Shown here piece after piece: positions 7,102-14,815 of a stretch of 64,000 bases of DNA; positions within the stretch are counted from its first letter, which is position 1; each line of letters opens with the position of its first letter. A program made the translations under genes and the position numbers. The notes under the pieces were generated by a model. The model made no database searches. It was given only the letters and a program-made list of their open reading frames with translations, and was not told where the DNA came from. Source of the stretch: Clostridia bacterium (GTDB lineage: Bacteria > Bacillota > Clostridia > Christensenellales > Borkfalkiaceae); assembly GCA_017626305.1 (NCBI GenBank), contig JAGAIW010000116.1, positions 1 to 64,000 of the forward strand, read 5' to 3'.

Positions 7102-8079
7102 ATGAAACAAACAAAACAATTTGACTACTCAAAATTTTCAAAAGAACAGTCGTGGTATAATCCCGAACAAAAAGACCCTGCTTGCTGGGGACTGCACGAA
7201 ATTGACGGTAAATTACATATTGACATTGCTCGCTATAAGAAGGTTTGCAACGAAATAGGTATTACTGACTTTATCCCTAAGGAATGGGAAGATGTAAACG
7301 AAGGTTGTTTTATTCCAGCGAAAAAAACGAAGTATGACTACAAAGTCAATATGTTTAGGGACTTGATTTTTGAGTTTAAGGGTGACTGGTTTCAAGAATA
7401 TAAACCTATTTTTGAATTTATACGCACTCCTGCCCAAGTTCGTGAAAACGCAAGGCTTAACGGATTATCTATGATTTCTTCATCTGAGGATATTGATTCA
7501 GTTGAAGAAGACGCTATGTTTGCAATGGTGCGTCGTTACAAGAAATACAATAGCGTTATTCAATCGTTATATTGTTCTTTCATCTCAAAATTGGCGACTG
7601 AAATTGACCGTTATACGCTTATCGTGATGTGTGAACTTGGTTATAAAGGTAAGGATTATAGTTTTGATTCATTCCGTAAATTTTCCGATGGCTTACAAAA
7701 TGACAAAGCAGGTAAAAAAATTAGTCATTTGAAAAAATATGATGCGTATAACTTGTTGCATAAAATCAACAATTTCTTAAAGCATAATACCATTGAGGCT
7801 TATAATAGGCTGAAAAAGTTTTATCCCAAAAATGTTTGTAGCGTAGAAAACGGCACAGCAAAACATGAATACGAAAACGGCATGTTTGCTGGCAACTGGA
7901 TTATTCTTGAAGAAAACTACATTGACGCGCTCTTGGACAAGTTAGTGAAATTCTTCGACGATTATTGTGTTCATTTCTTAAAAGAAAACATTGACGAGGC
8001 TGACTGGAATTACGCTGATTACTTCTATAACGCTATTCAAGAAATGCGCTATCCTCACGAATACTTCGGATTACCATAA
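7102..8079 (+). CDS. unknown cargo protein with HEPN-like motif
   Basis: A 325-residue soluble protein of unknown family, starting behind AAGGAG. The N-terminal 110 residues are mixed, with many Trp and Tyr; the rest is helical. Near residue 230 the segment LLHKINNFLKHNTIEAY resembles the N-x3-H-N core of HEPN domains, although the usual arginine is replaced by asparagine. Long helices lie on either side, as in that fold. The gene stands alone at the right end of the mobile element, opposite in direction to the replication and integration genes, with its own promoter and a perfect palindromic terminator. This is the typical arrangement of a cargo or defence gene. A role in phage defence is only a hypothesis. 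Confidence 0.7.
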   Translation: MKQTKQFDYSKFSKEQSWYNPEQKDPACWGLHEIDGKLHIDIARYKKVCNEIGITDFIPKEWEDVNEGCFIPAKKTKYDYKVNMFRDLIFEFKGDWFQEYKPIFEFIRTPAQVRENARLNGLSMISSSEDIDSVEEDAMFAMVRRYKKYNSVIQSLYCSFISKLATEIDRYTLIVMCELGYKGKDYSFDSFRKFSDGLQNDKAGKKISHLKKYDAYNLLHKINNFLKHNTIEAYNRLKKFYPKNVCSVENGTAKHEYENGMFAGNWIILEENYIDALLDKLVKFFDDYCVHFLKENIDEADWNYADYFYNAIQEMRYPHEYFGLP

Positions 8080-8085
8080 AAAACT

Positions 8086-8111
8086 AGGTCACCAAATTTG
8101 GTGACCTTTTT
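8086..8111 (+). terminator. terminator of the cargo gene
   Basis: The palindrome GGTCACCAAATTTGGTGACC, extended by A/T on both sides, is followed by TTTTT. It lies 6 bases past the stop codon. Confidence 0.9.
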
Positions 8112-8226
8112 GGTTGCCTTGGTTTTTTGAACGCTATAAAAGATATCAAACGGCGTGAAAATTACGCAAAATACGGCGAGTAAACGGCGAAAATCGTGCA
8201 AAATATGCATTTTAGGTATTTTGCAA

Positions 8227-8241
8227 ACCCTACATTAGGGT
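8227..8241. repeat. short inverted repeat beside the attachment site
   Basis: ACCCTA-CAT-TAGGGT, ten bases before the tRNA fragment. It may be a recombinase or excisionase binding site at the element end. Upstream (8112-8226) no gene is seen, only short repeated words such as GCAAAATA and CGGCGA. Confidence 0.4.
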
Positions 8242-8250
8242 CAGATATAT

Positions 8251-8295
8251 CCTCCTAAGGGCTAGTTGTGGGTTCGATTCCCGCAGGGAGTACCA
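8251..8295 (+). other. attachment site: 3' half of tRNA-Arg(CCU), right end of the element
   Basis: The sequence runs from the anticodon loop CTCCTAA through the 3' anticodon strand GGGCT, variable loop, T arm GTGGGTTCGATTCCCGC and acceptor strand AGGGAGT to the discriminator and CCA. The bases upstream do not pair as a tRNA 5' half: neither an acceptor partner ACTCCCT nor an AGCCC strand is found. The piece is therefore a 45-base remnant, as left by integration into the 3' half of a tRNA gene. The intact or rebuilt tRNA-Arg(CCU) should lie at the other element end, outside this window. Confidence 0.8.
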
Positions 8296-8299
8296 AAAA

Positions 8300-8334
8300 A
8301 TCGACAAGTTTAGAGAAGGAACTTGTCGATTTTT
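8300..8334 (+). terminator. terminator behind the tRNA-Arg remnant
   Basis: ATCGACAAGTT and AACTTGTCGAT form an 11-bp stem with a nine-base loop, followed by TTTTA. This is the original terminator of the tRNA gene, now on chromosomal DNA right of the attachment site. The next 90 bases (8335-8426) show no gene. Confidence 0.85.
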
Positions 8335-8426
8335 ATTCAAGTAGTGAAACTTTTCGTGTAAGCACGGCTTGGCGTGTATGTCGTGCTATGGGCACACGTC
8401 GTTTTCGGCTATGTTAATTGTTGCGT

Positions 8427-9224
8427 TTACGCTTGCGGACGGTCGCTCATAGGCGATTTTCCCAAAACGCGTTTGTAGGCTTTAAAAAAGGTGGAATAAT
8501 CCTTAAAAGATAATTGCAACGCAACGGACGTAGGCGAAACGCCTTGGCGAATGAGCATTTGCGCATAGATAATCTTTTTACTTGTGATATAATGTTGTAA
8601 AGGAAAGTGCATAATAGACGAGAAACTATGTGCTAAGGAAGACGGGGACTTGAAAAACGTTTGTGATAATGTTTCTACGTTAATCGGTTGCGTGATGTTT
8701 TCGTCTATGTAATTCAACACGTTGTTGATGAGTTCGTTGGATTCAATGGGCGCAATATCCGTTTCGTCCTGCAAATATTTCAAATGCGTCAAAATCACTC
8801 CTAAATGCTGTTGAATAAGATAAACGATATCCGATTCCGAGTAGCCGTTGTTATATTCAGCGTCTAAAAGCATAGAAAAAATGTTGTCGATAGCTGAGTA
8901 TTTATGAATATGATAGACCGATTTTAACGTTTCAATATCTTTTTGAAACGCCTTTGGAACAATCGACGGGGAAAAATGAATACAAATTCTTTCGTATGGA
9001 GAAGAATTGTTAGGGATTAAATGATGATATTCCCCAGGGTGAATGAGAAGAAAATCCCGTTTTTTCATGGGATAAACGGACGCGTTAATGGCGTAGTCGG
9101 CATTACCGTCGAGAAAGTACAAAAACTCATATCCGCTATGAATATGGTCTAAAATCGTCATAGAAGACGGATCTTCCGTTTTTGAGTGTAAATAATTAAA
9201 ATCGGTTGTTTGATATGTTTTCAT
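8427..9224 (-). CDS. AraC-family transcriptional regulator
   Basis: AraC/XylS-type regulator, 265 residues from the ATG at 9224. The N-terminal cupin-like sensor (residues 1-140) contains HIHSGYEFLYFLDG and the metal/ligand-type histidine cluster IHPGEYHHLIP. The C-terminal double HTH (about 165-262) has INVETLSQTFFKSPSSLAHSF and the conserved second HTH SFKDYSTFFKAYKRVLGKSP. An open frame extends 70 codons upstream, but it overlaps the promoter, so the shorter start is used. The -10 lies only six bases before the ATG and no ribosome site is present, which indicates a leaderless mRNA. It diverges from the sugar isomerase/epimerase gene and probably controls it. Confidence 0.9.
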   Translation of the reverse strand: MKTYQTTDFNYLHSKTEDPSSMTILDHIHSGYEFLYFLDGNADYAINASVYPMKKRDFLLIHPGEYHHLIPNNSSPYERICIHFSPSIVPKAFQKDIETLKSVYHIHKYSAIDNIFSMLLDAEYNNGYSESDIVYLIQQHLGVILTHLKYLQDETDIAPIESNELINNVLNYIDENITQPINVETLSQTFFKSPSSLAHSFSSIMHFPLQHYITSKKIIYAQMLIRQGVSPTSVALQLSFKDYSTFFKAYKRVLGKSPMSDRPQA

Positions 9225-9230
9225 AATAAC

Positions 9231-9259
9231 AGTATAGCGCATAATTGCAGGAAAGTCAA
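9231..9259 (-). promoter_or_regulatory. sigma-A promoter giving a leaderless araC-type mRNA
   Basis: On the minus strand: -35 TTGACT (complement of 9254-9259), 17-base spacer, -10 TATACT (complement of 9231-9236). Six bases separate the -10 from the ATG at 9224, so the predicted start of transcription falls on or next to the first codon. Confidence 0.8.
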
Positions 9260-9354
9260 TCATAAAAGCGAAAAAATCCATTGTATATGATTTTTTTAGT
9301 AACATTTTTATGATATAATAATGATAACCTTCAAAAAAGCATAAGGAGAAAGCC

Positions 9355-10206
9355 ATGATTACATTAAGCGCATTTTCAGACGAAGCCGCAAGTGATTTAA
9401 GCGGACAAATCACAGCGTTGAAAAGAAATCGCATTTCTTATACGGAACTTCGCAGCGTCGCAGGGAAAAACGTAAAAGATTTTACGCTTACGCAGGCAAA
9501 AGAAATACGATTGCAGCTTGCGGATAACGGCATAGACGTATGGTCTATCGGTTCGCCGCTTGGCAAAGTGGATATCGGCGTGGACTTTTCTAAGTATCTT
9601 GACGAAGTTAAGCACGTTTGCGAGCTTGCCAACGTATTCCATACGGACAAAATCCGTATGTTCAGCTTTTTCAACGCCTACGATAAACGCGGTTTGGTGA
9701 TGGAATACTTATCCAAAATGGTAGAAACGGCAAAGGCGTTTGGCGTTTTGCTTTGTCATGAAAACGAAAAGGAAATATACGGCGACACGGCGGAGCGCGT
9801 GCAGGATTTGATGCAAAACGTGCAGGGCTTACGCTTTGTGTACGATCCCGCTAACTATATTCAAGTGGGCGAAAAGGCGGAAAAAACGTTGGGGGTATTC
9901 CACGAAAAGACGGAATATTTCCATATTAAAGACGTGATTGCAAAGACGGGAGAACTTGTGCCTGCTGGGTATGGCGACGGGGACATTTTAGGTCTTATCC
10001 AAAAAATAAAGGGCGATAAAGTGCTGACGTTAGAGCCGCACTTGGCGGTTTTTGAAGGTTACGCGGCGATTGATAATACCCAAATGAAAAACAAGTTCAC
10101 TTTTGCAAACAACAACCAAGCGTTTGACTTTGCGGTAAACGCAGTAAAGGGGCTTTTAAAGCAGGCGGGTTATCAAGAGAAAGGAAGGGGCTACGAAAAG
10201 CAATAA
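9355..10206 (+). CDS. sugar phosphate isomerase/epimerase (TIM barrel)
   Basis: Xylose-isomerase-like TIM-barrel protein of the AP_endonuc_2 family, 283 residues, close to family length. Barrel motifs include the acidic LCHENEKEIYGD near residue 135, FVYDPANYIQ near 160, YFHIKD near 190 and LEPHL near 227, which together supply the usual divalent metal ligands (Glu, Asp, His, Glu). It starts behind AAGGAGA. Expected activity is isomerisation or epimerisation of a keto sugar or sugar phosphate in the cytoplasm; the substrate is unknown. The gene is single, diverges from the AraC gene and ends with a strong terminator. TATAAT at 9314-9319 lacks a good -35, which fits activator-dependent transcription. 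Confidence 0.85.
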   Translation: MITLSAFSDEAASDLSGQITALKRNRISYTELRSVAGKNVKDFTLTQAKEIRLQLADNGIDVWSIGSPLGKVDIGVDFSKYLDEVKHVCELANVFHTDKIRMFSFFNAYDKRGLVMEYLSKMVETAKAFGVLLCHENEKEIYGDTAERVQDLMQNVQGLRFVYDPANYIQVGEKAEKTLGVFHEKTEYFHIKDVIAKTGELVPAGYGDGDILGLIQKIKGDKVLTLEPHLAVFEGYAAIDNTQMKNKFTFANNNQAFDFAVNAVKGLLKQAGYQEKGRGYEKQ

Positions 10207-10250
10207 GGAATTAAAAAACACTCAAAGGCTTGGCGCTTGTGAACATGGAA

Positions 10251-10285
10251 ACAGACGGCTATATGCAAATAGCCGCCTGTATTTA
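10251..10285 (+). terminator. terminator of the isomerase gene
   Basis: ACAGACGGCTAT and ATAGCCGCCTGT form a 12-bp stem with one mismatch around ATGCAA, followed by ATTTATTTT. Confidence 0.8.
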
Positions 10286-10334
10286 TTTTGCTGTGATTTT
10301 CCTGTAAAAGGTCAAATATGTCCATTTTATTCTA

Positions 10335-10364
10335 TTGACAAACGGGCGCGCGCGGTGATATAAT
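10335..10364 (+). promoter_or_regulatory. sigma-A promoter of the GH94-PHP operon
   Basis: -35 TTGACA (10335-10340), 18-base GC-rich spacer (GCGCGCGCGG), -10 TATAAT (10359-10364). The GH94 start follows 32 bases later behind AAGGTGG. Confidence 0.85.
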
Positions 10365-10396
10365 GAAAGTATCAATTTGAAAGGTGGAAACGCGGT

Positions 10397-12907
10397 ATGC
10401 AAACGACAATCAAAGCACTTATGCAAAAGGTGCAATCGGTAAAAAAAGGCAAGCAAAACGCTCTTGCAAGCAACGCATATTTTCTTAACGCAGACGAAAT
10501 CGTCTGCTTTCCCCGTCGCTTTGGCGACGCAAGATATCCTTATTCCAACGACGGTTTTACTCTTTGGGCGTTTGCAAGCGGAAACGTTAAAATAGAAGAA
10601 AGCCTATTTAATATCATTCTTCCCTATACGGGCGGAAAAGAACCCAACCTGTGTTTTTACGTTGGTGTAAAACAGGGCGACGGGTATTTTCCCGTTTCCG
10701 TTACGGGCGCAGGAAAGCTACCCTTTGAAAAGAACGTTTCGCGCTATACGGTGTATTCCCCCGACGCAGCGTATTATTTTGCCGAAACGCCCGAGTTCGT
10801 CGCTTGTGTGAGAATGTTTGTGGACGCGGACAAAAACGCGCGTTTCACTTTATACGTAGAAAATAAAACGGATAAAGCGTTGGAATGTTATCTTTCGTCC
10901 TATTTCAACTGCATGATTTCGCACGGCATAGTGGAGAATATCGAAACCAAATGGTATAGAAGCTCGGAAAGCTTGCCCGACGGGTATAAAATTCATTATA
11001 CGGAATATATGGATAGAACGACCTGTTTGAATCATTATTGTCATATCGTAAGAGATTGCAAGGCTACGGTATATTCGACGACGTCGCGCACCGATTATTG
11101 CGGCGGCATGGAAAATCAAATTTGCTGTTCCACGTCGTTGCAGGAAGGGAAATTTCAAGAAAATAAAGGGTATACCGAGTTTACCGATTTGGCAATTGCA
11201 GGGGATATCATTCCCTTAACGATAGACGCAAACGCGAATTACACGGTAAGCTATACCCTGTCGGTATCCGACGACGAAGAAAACGCAAGACGTCGCGCGT
11301 ATAAAAATCCGACGACGGCGGAAATGGACGCCATGCTTGCTAAGCCTAAGGCAAAGGACGACGTTGGACAACAAATTCCGCAAATGCAATTTACGGGCAA
11401 GTGGAAAGACGTCGACCCCAACGTACTCGATTATTTCTTGAAAAACGTATTCCGTCAAGCGGAATTTTGCGCGCGTGCAAAAAACTACGCAGGCCCGTTT
11501 ATCGGCGTGCGCGATATTTTCCAACAGTTAGAAGCGGCGCAAATGTGGATACCCAAGTATTGCCGTAAAAAAATCGTGGAAGCGTTGAATTTTATCGGTC
11601 AGGACGGTAGAGCGCCCCGTCAATACTCCTATCCGCCCGCGGAAAACGTACTGCCGAAAATGGATCTCCGTCCGTACGTCGACCAAGGCGTTTGGGTGAT
11701 TTCCACGGTATATCATTATTTGGCGTATTCGGGTGATTTTTCTGTTTTGGACGAAGTATGCGGATACTACAAATTTAACGGTAACGCAATTGATTTTAGT
11801 ACAGATAGAGATACCGTTTTAGACCACCTTATCCGTATCACCGATTTCTTGGTGAGAAACTTAGACGAAGAAACGGGTTGTTTGCACGCGTTATACGGCG
11901 ACTGGAACGACGCTTTGGACGGGCTTGGTAAAACGGAAGATAAAGACAAGGAATACGGCACGGGCGTTTCCGTTATGGCAACCTTGCAGCTGTATAGAAA
12001 CCTTTGTGAAATGTCGGAAATTTTGACAAGGCTGAATAAAAAAGAACAGGCGGAAAGCTATACGCTTATTGCAAATCGCGTGAAAGCAGGCTTGCAAAAA
12101 TACGCAATCGTTGAAAATGAAAAGGGTGAACGCAAGATATTGCACGGCTGGGGGGATAAACGCTCGTACAACGTGGCAAGCTTTTGTGATAACGACGGCG
12201 AAAACCGCGACGGGCTTACGTCCAACGCCTTTTGGATTATTGACCGCGCTATCGACTGGGACGACAGCTTAAAGGCGGATATTCTCGCTGCGTATAATCG
12301 CTTGGATTCCAAGTACGGTATTAAGACGTTTGAGCCGTACTTCCCCTTGGAAAACGATAAGGTAGGCAGAATCACCCGCTTGCCCAAAGGTACGGCGGAA
12401 AACGGCGCGGTGTATATTCATGCGACGCTGTTTGCCATTTGGTCGTTGTTTGAAGTGGGCGAAGCGGAGCTCGCTTGGGAACAGCTGTATAAGATATTGC
12501 CTATCACGCATTCCATGATATCCACAACGCCTTTCGTTATGCCCAACTCGTACGTGGAAAACGCTGAAAAGGGCTTTGACGGCGAATCTATGAGCGACTG
12601 GTTTACGGGCAGCGGCTGCGTGCTTGTCAAAATGCTGATATGGTATGTCTTCGGCGTTCGCGCCGATTTGGACGGAGTGACCGTTTCGCCGTGCTCATAT
12701 TTACCGTTTGAGCGTATGCAAACGACGTTAAACGTCAAGGGCGCAAACGTTACAATCGAGTACAAAAAGACGGGTGTAAGCGAACGCACGTTCTTTGTAG
12801 ACGGCGTGGAAATGCAAAGCGTATATAACGGAAAAACGGCGGCGAAGGAATTGCGCTTTACCCAAGACGAATGGAAAGACGGCATGCACGTTGTAATCGT
12901 GGAATAA
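10397..12907 (+). CDS. GH94-family carbohydrate phosphorylase
   Basis: Glycoside phosphorylase related to cellobiose and chitobiose phosphorylases, 836 residues. It would cleave a beta-linked disaccharide with phosphate to give a sugar 1-phosphate in the cytoplasm. The N-terminal beta-sandwich occupies about 1-310 and the (alpha/alpha)6 barrel about 340-740. The general-acid Asp lies in GDWNDALDGLG near 496, and the phosphate-site region PKGTAENGAVYIHA lies near 665. A short beta domain ends the protein. No signal peptide is present. The operon partner is a PHP-domain phosphoesterase. The substrate cannot be read from sequence; a plant-derived or host-glycan disaccharide is plausible given the pectin-type genes nearby. 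Confidence 0.85.
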   Translation: MQTTIKALMQKVQSVKKGKQNALASNAYFLNADEIVCFPRRFGDARYPYSNDGFTLWAFASGNVKIEESLFNIILPYTGGKEPNLCFYVGVKQGDGYFPVSVTGAGKLPFEKNVSRYTVYSPDAAYYFAETPEFVACVRMFVDADKNARFTLYVENKTDKALECYLSSYFNCMISHGIVENIETKWYRSSESLPDGYKIHYTEYMDRTTCLNHYCHIVRDCKATVYSTTSRTDYCGGMENQICCSTSLQEGKFQENKGYTEFTDLAIAGDIIPLTIDANANYTVSYTLSVSDDEENARRRAYKNPTTAEMDAMLAKPKAKDDVGQQIPQMQFTGKWKDVDPNVLDYFLKNVFRQAEFCARAKNYAGPFIGVRDIFQQLEAAQMWIPKYCRKKIVEALNFIGQDGRAPRQYSYPPAENVLPKMDLRPYVDQGVWVISTVYHYLAYSGDFSVLDEVCGYYKFNGNAIDFSTDRDTVLDHLIRITDFLVRNLDEETGCLHALYGDWNDALDGLGKTEDKDKEYGTGVSVMATLQLYRNLCEMSEILTRLNKKEQAESYTLIANRVKAGLQKYAIVENEKGERKILHGWGDKRSYNVASFCDNDGENRDGLTSNAFWIIDRAIDWDDSLKADILAAYNRLDSKYGIKTFEPYFPLENDKVGRITRLPKGTAENGAVYIHATLFAIWSLFEVGEAELAWEQLYKILPITHSMISTTPFVMPNSYVENAEKGFDGESMSDWFTGSGCVLVKMLIWYVFGVRADLDGVTVSPCSYLPFERMQTTLNVKGANVTIEYKKTGVSERTFFVDGVEMQSVYNGKTAAKELRFTQDEWKDGMHVVIVE

Positions 12908-12928
12908 TATTCGGAGTTGGGGACACGA

Positions 12929-13861
12929 ATGAAACAGTATGCGAATTTACATAATCACACTACCCATTCCGACGGCGTATATTCACCGACGGAAATCGTA
13001 CGTATCGCCAAAAAAGAAGGCTACGGTGCGTTCGCCGTAACCGACCACGACGTCGCTAGCGCTTACGAAGAAACGCTTGCGGCGTGTAAAGCCTGCGGTA
13101 TAGAATGTATGCTTGGCGCGGAGTTTAGCTCTTCGGCGAGTATGGGCGCGGCGTTCCATATCGTTGGGTTGGGGTTTGATCCTAACCAACCCGACATGAG
13201 AGATTATCTGCAAAAATTAAGCTATGAAGAAACGCACCAAACGCAGGTGCTGTTCGAGCGCGGCGTAAAAGAAGGCTTGATTGTAGGGATTACTTGGGAA
13301 GAAGTGCTCGAATATAACAAGGGTATCACTTGGCTTTGTAACGAACACGTCTTCCGCGCTATGAAAGCCAAGGGCTTGAAAAAGGATATCGATTATCGCG
13401 ACTTCTTTTTTTCCGTATACGGCGATAGACGTGGCGAAGTGCCGCGTACGCACCCGTTTTTATCTCCCGATAAGCTGATTGCGCTTATTCACGCGGCGGG
13501 CGGCTTGGCGATTTTTGCACACCCGGGACGGGAATTTGCGTATGTGGATAAGCTGATAGAATTTGGAATAGACGGTTTAGAAGTTTGGTATAACAGCAGC
13601 CGTAACGACAACGCGTTAAAGCGTAAACAGTTGCAAACGGCATATAAGCACGGCTTATTCGTTTCGGGGGGAAGCGACCATTCGGGTCTGTGCGGCGGTC
13701 AGTACGAGCGCTATGAAAATCCTGAGCTTTCCGCGCATTACGCGCCGCCTTGTTCGCTGGGTACAACGGAAATTTTCTTCCGTGAAATGCAAACGCGCAA
13801 GCTTTCAAACGAGCGTGAAAAGCATATTGACGAACTCGTAGAATATTATAAAGACGGATAA
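12929..13861 (+). CDS. PHP-domain phosphoesterase
   Basis: Polymerase-and-histidinol-phosphatase fold protein, 310 residues, a predicted metal-dependent phosphoesterase. The motifs are in order: NLHNHTTHSDG at the N-terminus, VTDHD near residue 42, a Glu in LGAEFSS near 70, AHPGRE near 198 and GGSDHSG near 253, supplying the usual His/Asp/Glu metal ligands. The ATG at 12929 is preferred to an in-frame TTG four codons earlier because GGGGA lies five bases before it. It follows the GH94 gene in the same operon. Hydrolysis of a phosphorylated sugar made from the phosphorylase product is conceivable but unproven. Similar to the YciV/TrpH group, so RNase or AMP activity is also possible. Confidence 0.85.
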   Translation: MKQYANLHNHTTHSDGVYSPTEIVRIAKKEGYGAFAVTDHDVASAYEETLAACKACGIECMLGAEFSSSASMGAAFHIVGLGFDPNQPDMRDYLQKLSYEETHQTQVLFERGVKEGLIVGITWEEVLEYNKGITWLCNEHVFRAMKAKGLKKDIDYRDFFFSVYGDRRGEVPRTHPFLSPDKLIALIHAAGGLAIFAHPGREFAYVDKLIEFGIDGLEVWYNSSRNDNALKRKQLQTAYKHGLFVSGGSDHSGLCGGQYERYENPELSAHYAPPCSLGTTEIFFREMQTRKLSNEREKHIDELVEYYKDG

Positions 13862-13864
13862 AAA

Positions 13865-13900
13865 ACCCGCGGCGCGTATTTTTACGCACCGCGGGTTTTT
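13865..13900. terminator. bidirectional terminator between PHP and AraC genes
   Basis: ACCCGCGG / CCGCGGGT with an inner GCGT/ACGC helix, preceded by a run of A and followed by a run of T. It serves both convergent genes. Confidence 0.9.
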
Positions 13901-13901
13901 A

Positions 13902-14693
13902 TTAACTTTTCGTTTGTTGGTATTTTCGGTAGTTGGCAGGGGATAGCCCTTCCTTTTGTTTGAAAATCAAGCCGAAGTAATTAGAAGAAGAAAAGCCGCA
14001 TAGCTCGGCAATTTCACCGATACTTTTTTTGGAACTTAGCAGTAATTCTTTGGCTTTCGTCAAACGCACGTTCACTAAAAAATCGATAGGAGAACAGTTG
14101 GTGTATTTTTTAAAATTATACAAAAGCGTGGGCTTGGCGACGAAAAACTCTTCGGCGATATCTTCCAGCGTAAGCTTTTCCGTATAGTTCCGATTGAGAT
14201 AATCAATGGCTTTTAATACCCAAGACGGCACTTCCTTTGCCGTAGCTGTGGGGACAAGCTTTTTTTGCTTTTCCGAATGGAGTAAAAACACCGTATACGA
14301 AAAGAGCGTTCTAAATACTTCGTCGCCGTATTTTTGTCGGCGGTCAAGCTTGCAAAGCTCGCTTAAAAGCTCTTCCATTTTCGTCGCCGTTTGCGCGTCG
14401 GGCTTTAATACCTGTAACGATTTCCTATCGAGTACGTCCTTTTGAAAGGAAGTGAGATAGTCTGGGGAAACGTCGATATTAAAACGTTGAAACGAACCGC
14501 CTTCCGTCTTATGCATCACGTGCGGCGGAATGACGATAACAACGGGCGCTTCTACTTTGTAAAAGGCGTTGGATAAGAAAAACGAACGACTACCCTTGCA
14601 TAAAAAATAAATTTCATAATGCGGATGGGAGTGCAGGGCGTGCATAGACCAAGCGTTTTCTTTGACGGATTTTTCTATTTCAATAAACGGCAT
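13902..14693 (-). CDS. AraC-family regulator, likely of the uxa genes
   Basis: AraC-type activator or repressor, 263 residues from the ATG at 14693 behind AAAGAGAG. A longer open frame overlaps the promoter. The cupin sensor includes HALHSHPHYEIYFLCKG near residue 20 and VIPPHVMHKTEGG near 60. The C-terminal double HTH includes LTLEDIAEEFFVAKPTLLYN and the second-HTH signature IGEIAELCGFSSSNYFGLIF, then SPANYRKYQ. It diverges from uxaB, and the two promoters share their -35 region, so it very probably regulates galacturonate catabolism. The effector would be a uronate or a pathway intermediate (inferred). Confidence 0.9.
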   Translation of the reverse strand: MPFIEIEKSVKENAWSMHALHSHPHYEIYFLCKGSRSFFLSNAFYKVEAPVVIVIPPHVMHKTEGGSFQRFNIDVSPDYLTSFQKDVLDRKSLQVLKPDAQTATKMEELLSELCKLDRRQKYGDEVFRTLFSYTVFLLHSEKQKKLVPTATAKEVPSWVLKAIDYLNRNYTEKLTLEDIAEEFFVAKPTLLYNFKKYTNCSPIDFLVNVRLTKAKELLLSSKKSIGEIAELCGFSSSNYFGLIFKQKEGLSPANYRKYQQTKS

Positions 14694-14733
14694 TTTTATA
14701 GCTCTCTTTATTCGATATATGTAATTTAATAAA

Positions 14734-14780
14734 ATGTTATCACTTTTTATATTGAAAGTCAAGTGATTTTAAGATATAAT
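14734..14780. promoter_or_regulatory. back-to-back promoters of araC and uxaB with overlapping -35 boxes
   Basis: Plus strand: TTGAAA (14752-14757), 17 bases, TATAAT (14775-14780) for uxaB. Minus strand: TTGACT (complement of 14757-14762), 17 bases, TAACAT (complement of 14734-14739) for the regulator. The -35 boxes meet in the 11-base word TTGAAAGTCAA and share base 14757, so polymerase cannot occupy both promoters at once. Confidence 0.85.
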
Positions 14781-14815
14781 AATAAGCGAAACTATAATTT
14801 AAGGAGAAAAACAAT

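Noticed and set aside
8227-8295. Complete tRNA gene
   Set aside because: No 5' acceptor, D arm or 5' anticodon strand pairs with the 3' half; only a remnant remains.
9225-9434. N-terminal extension of the first AraC regulator
   Set aside because: It would cover the regulator's own -10/-35 boxes, and the extension is hydrophobic and unlike AraC proteins.
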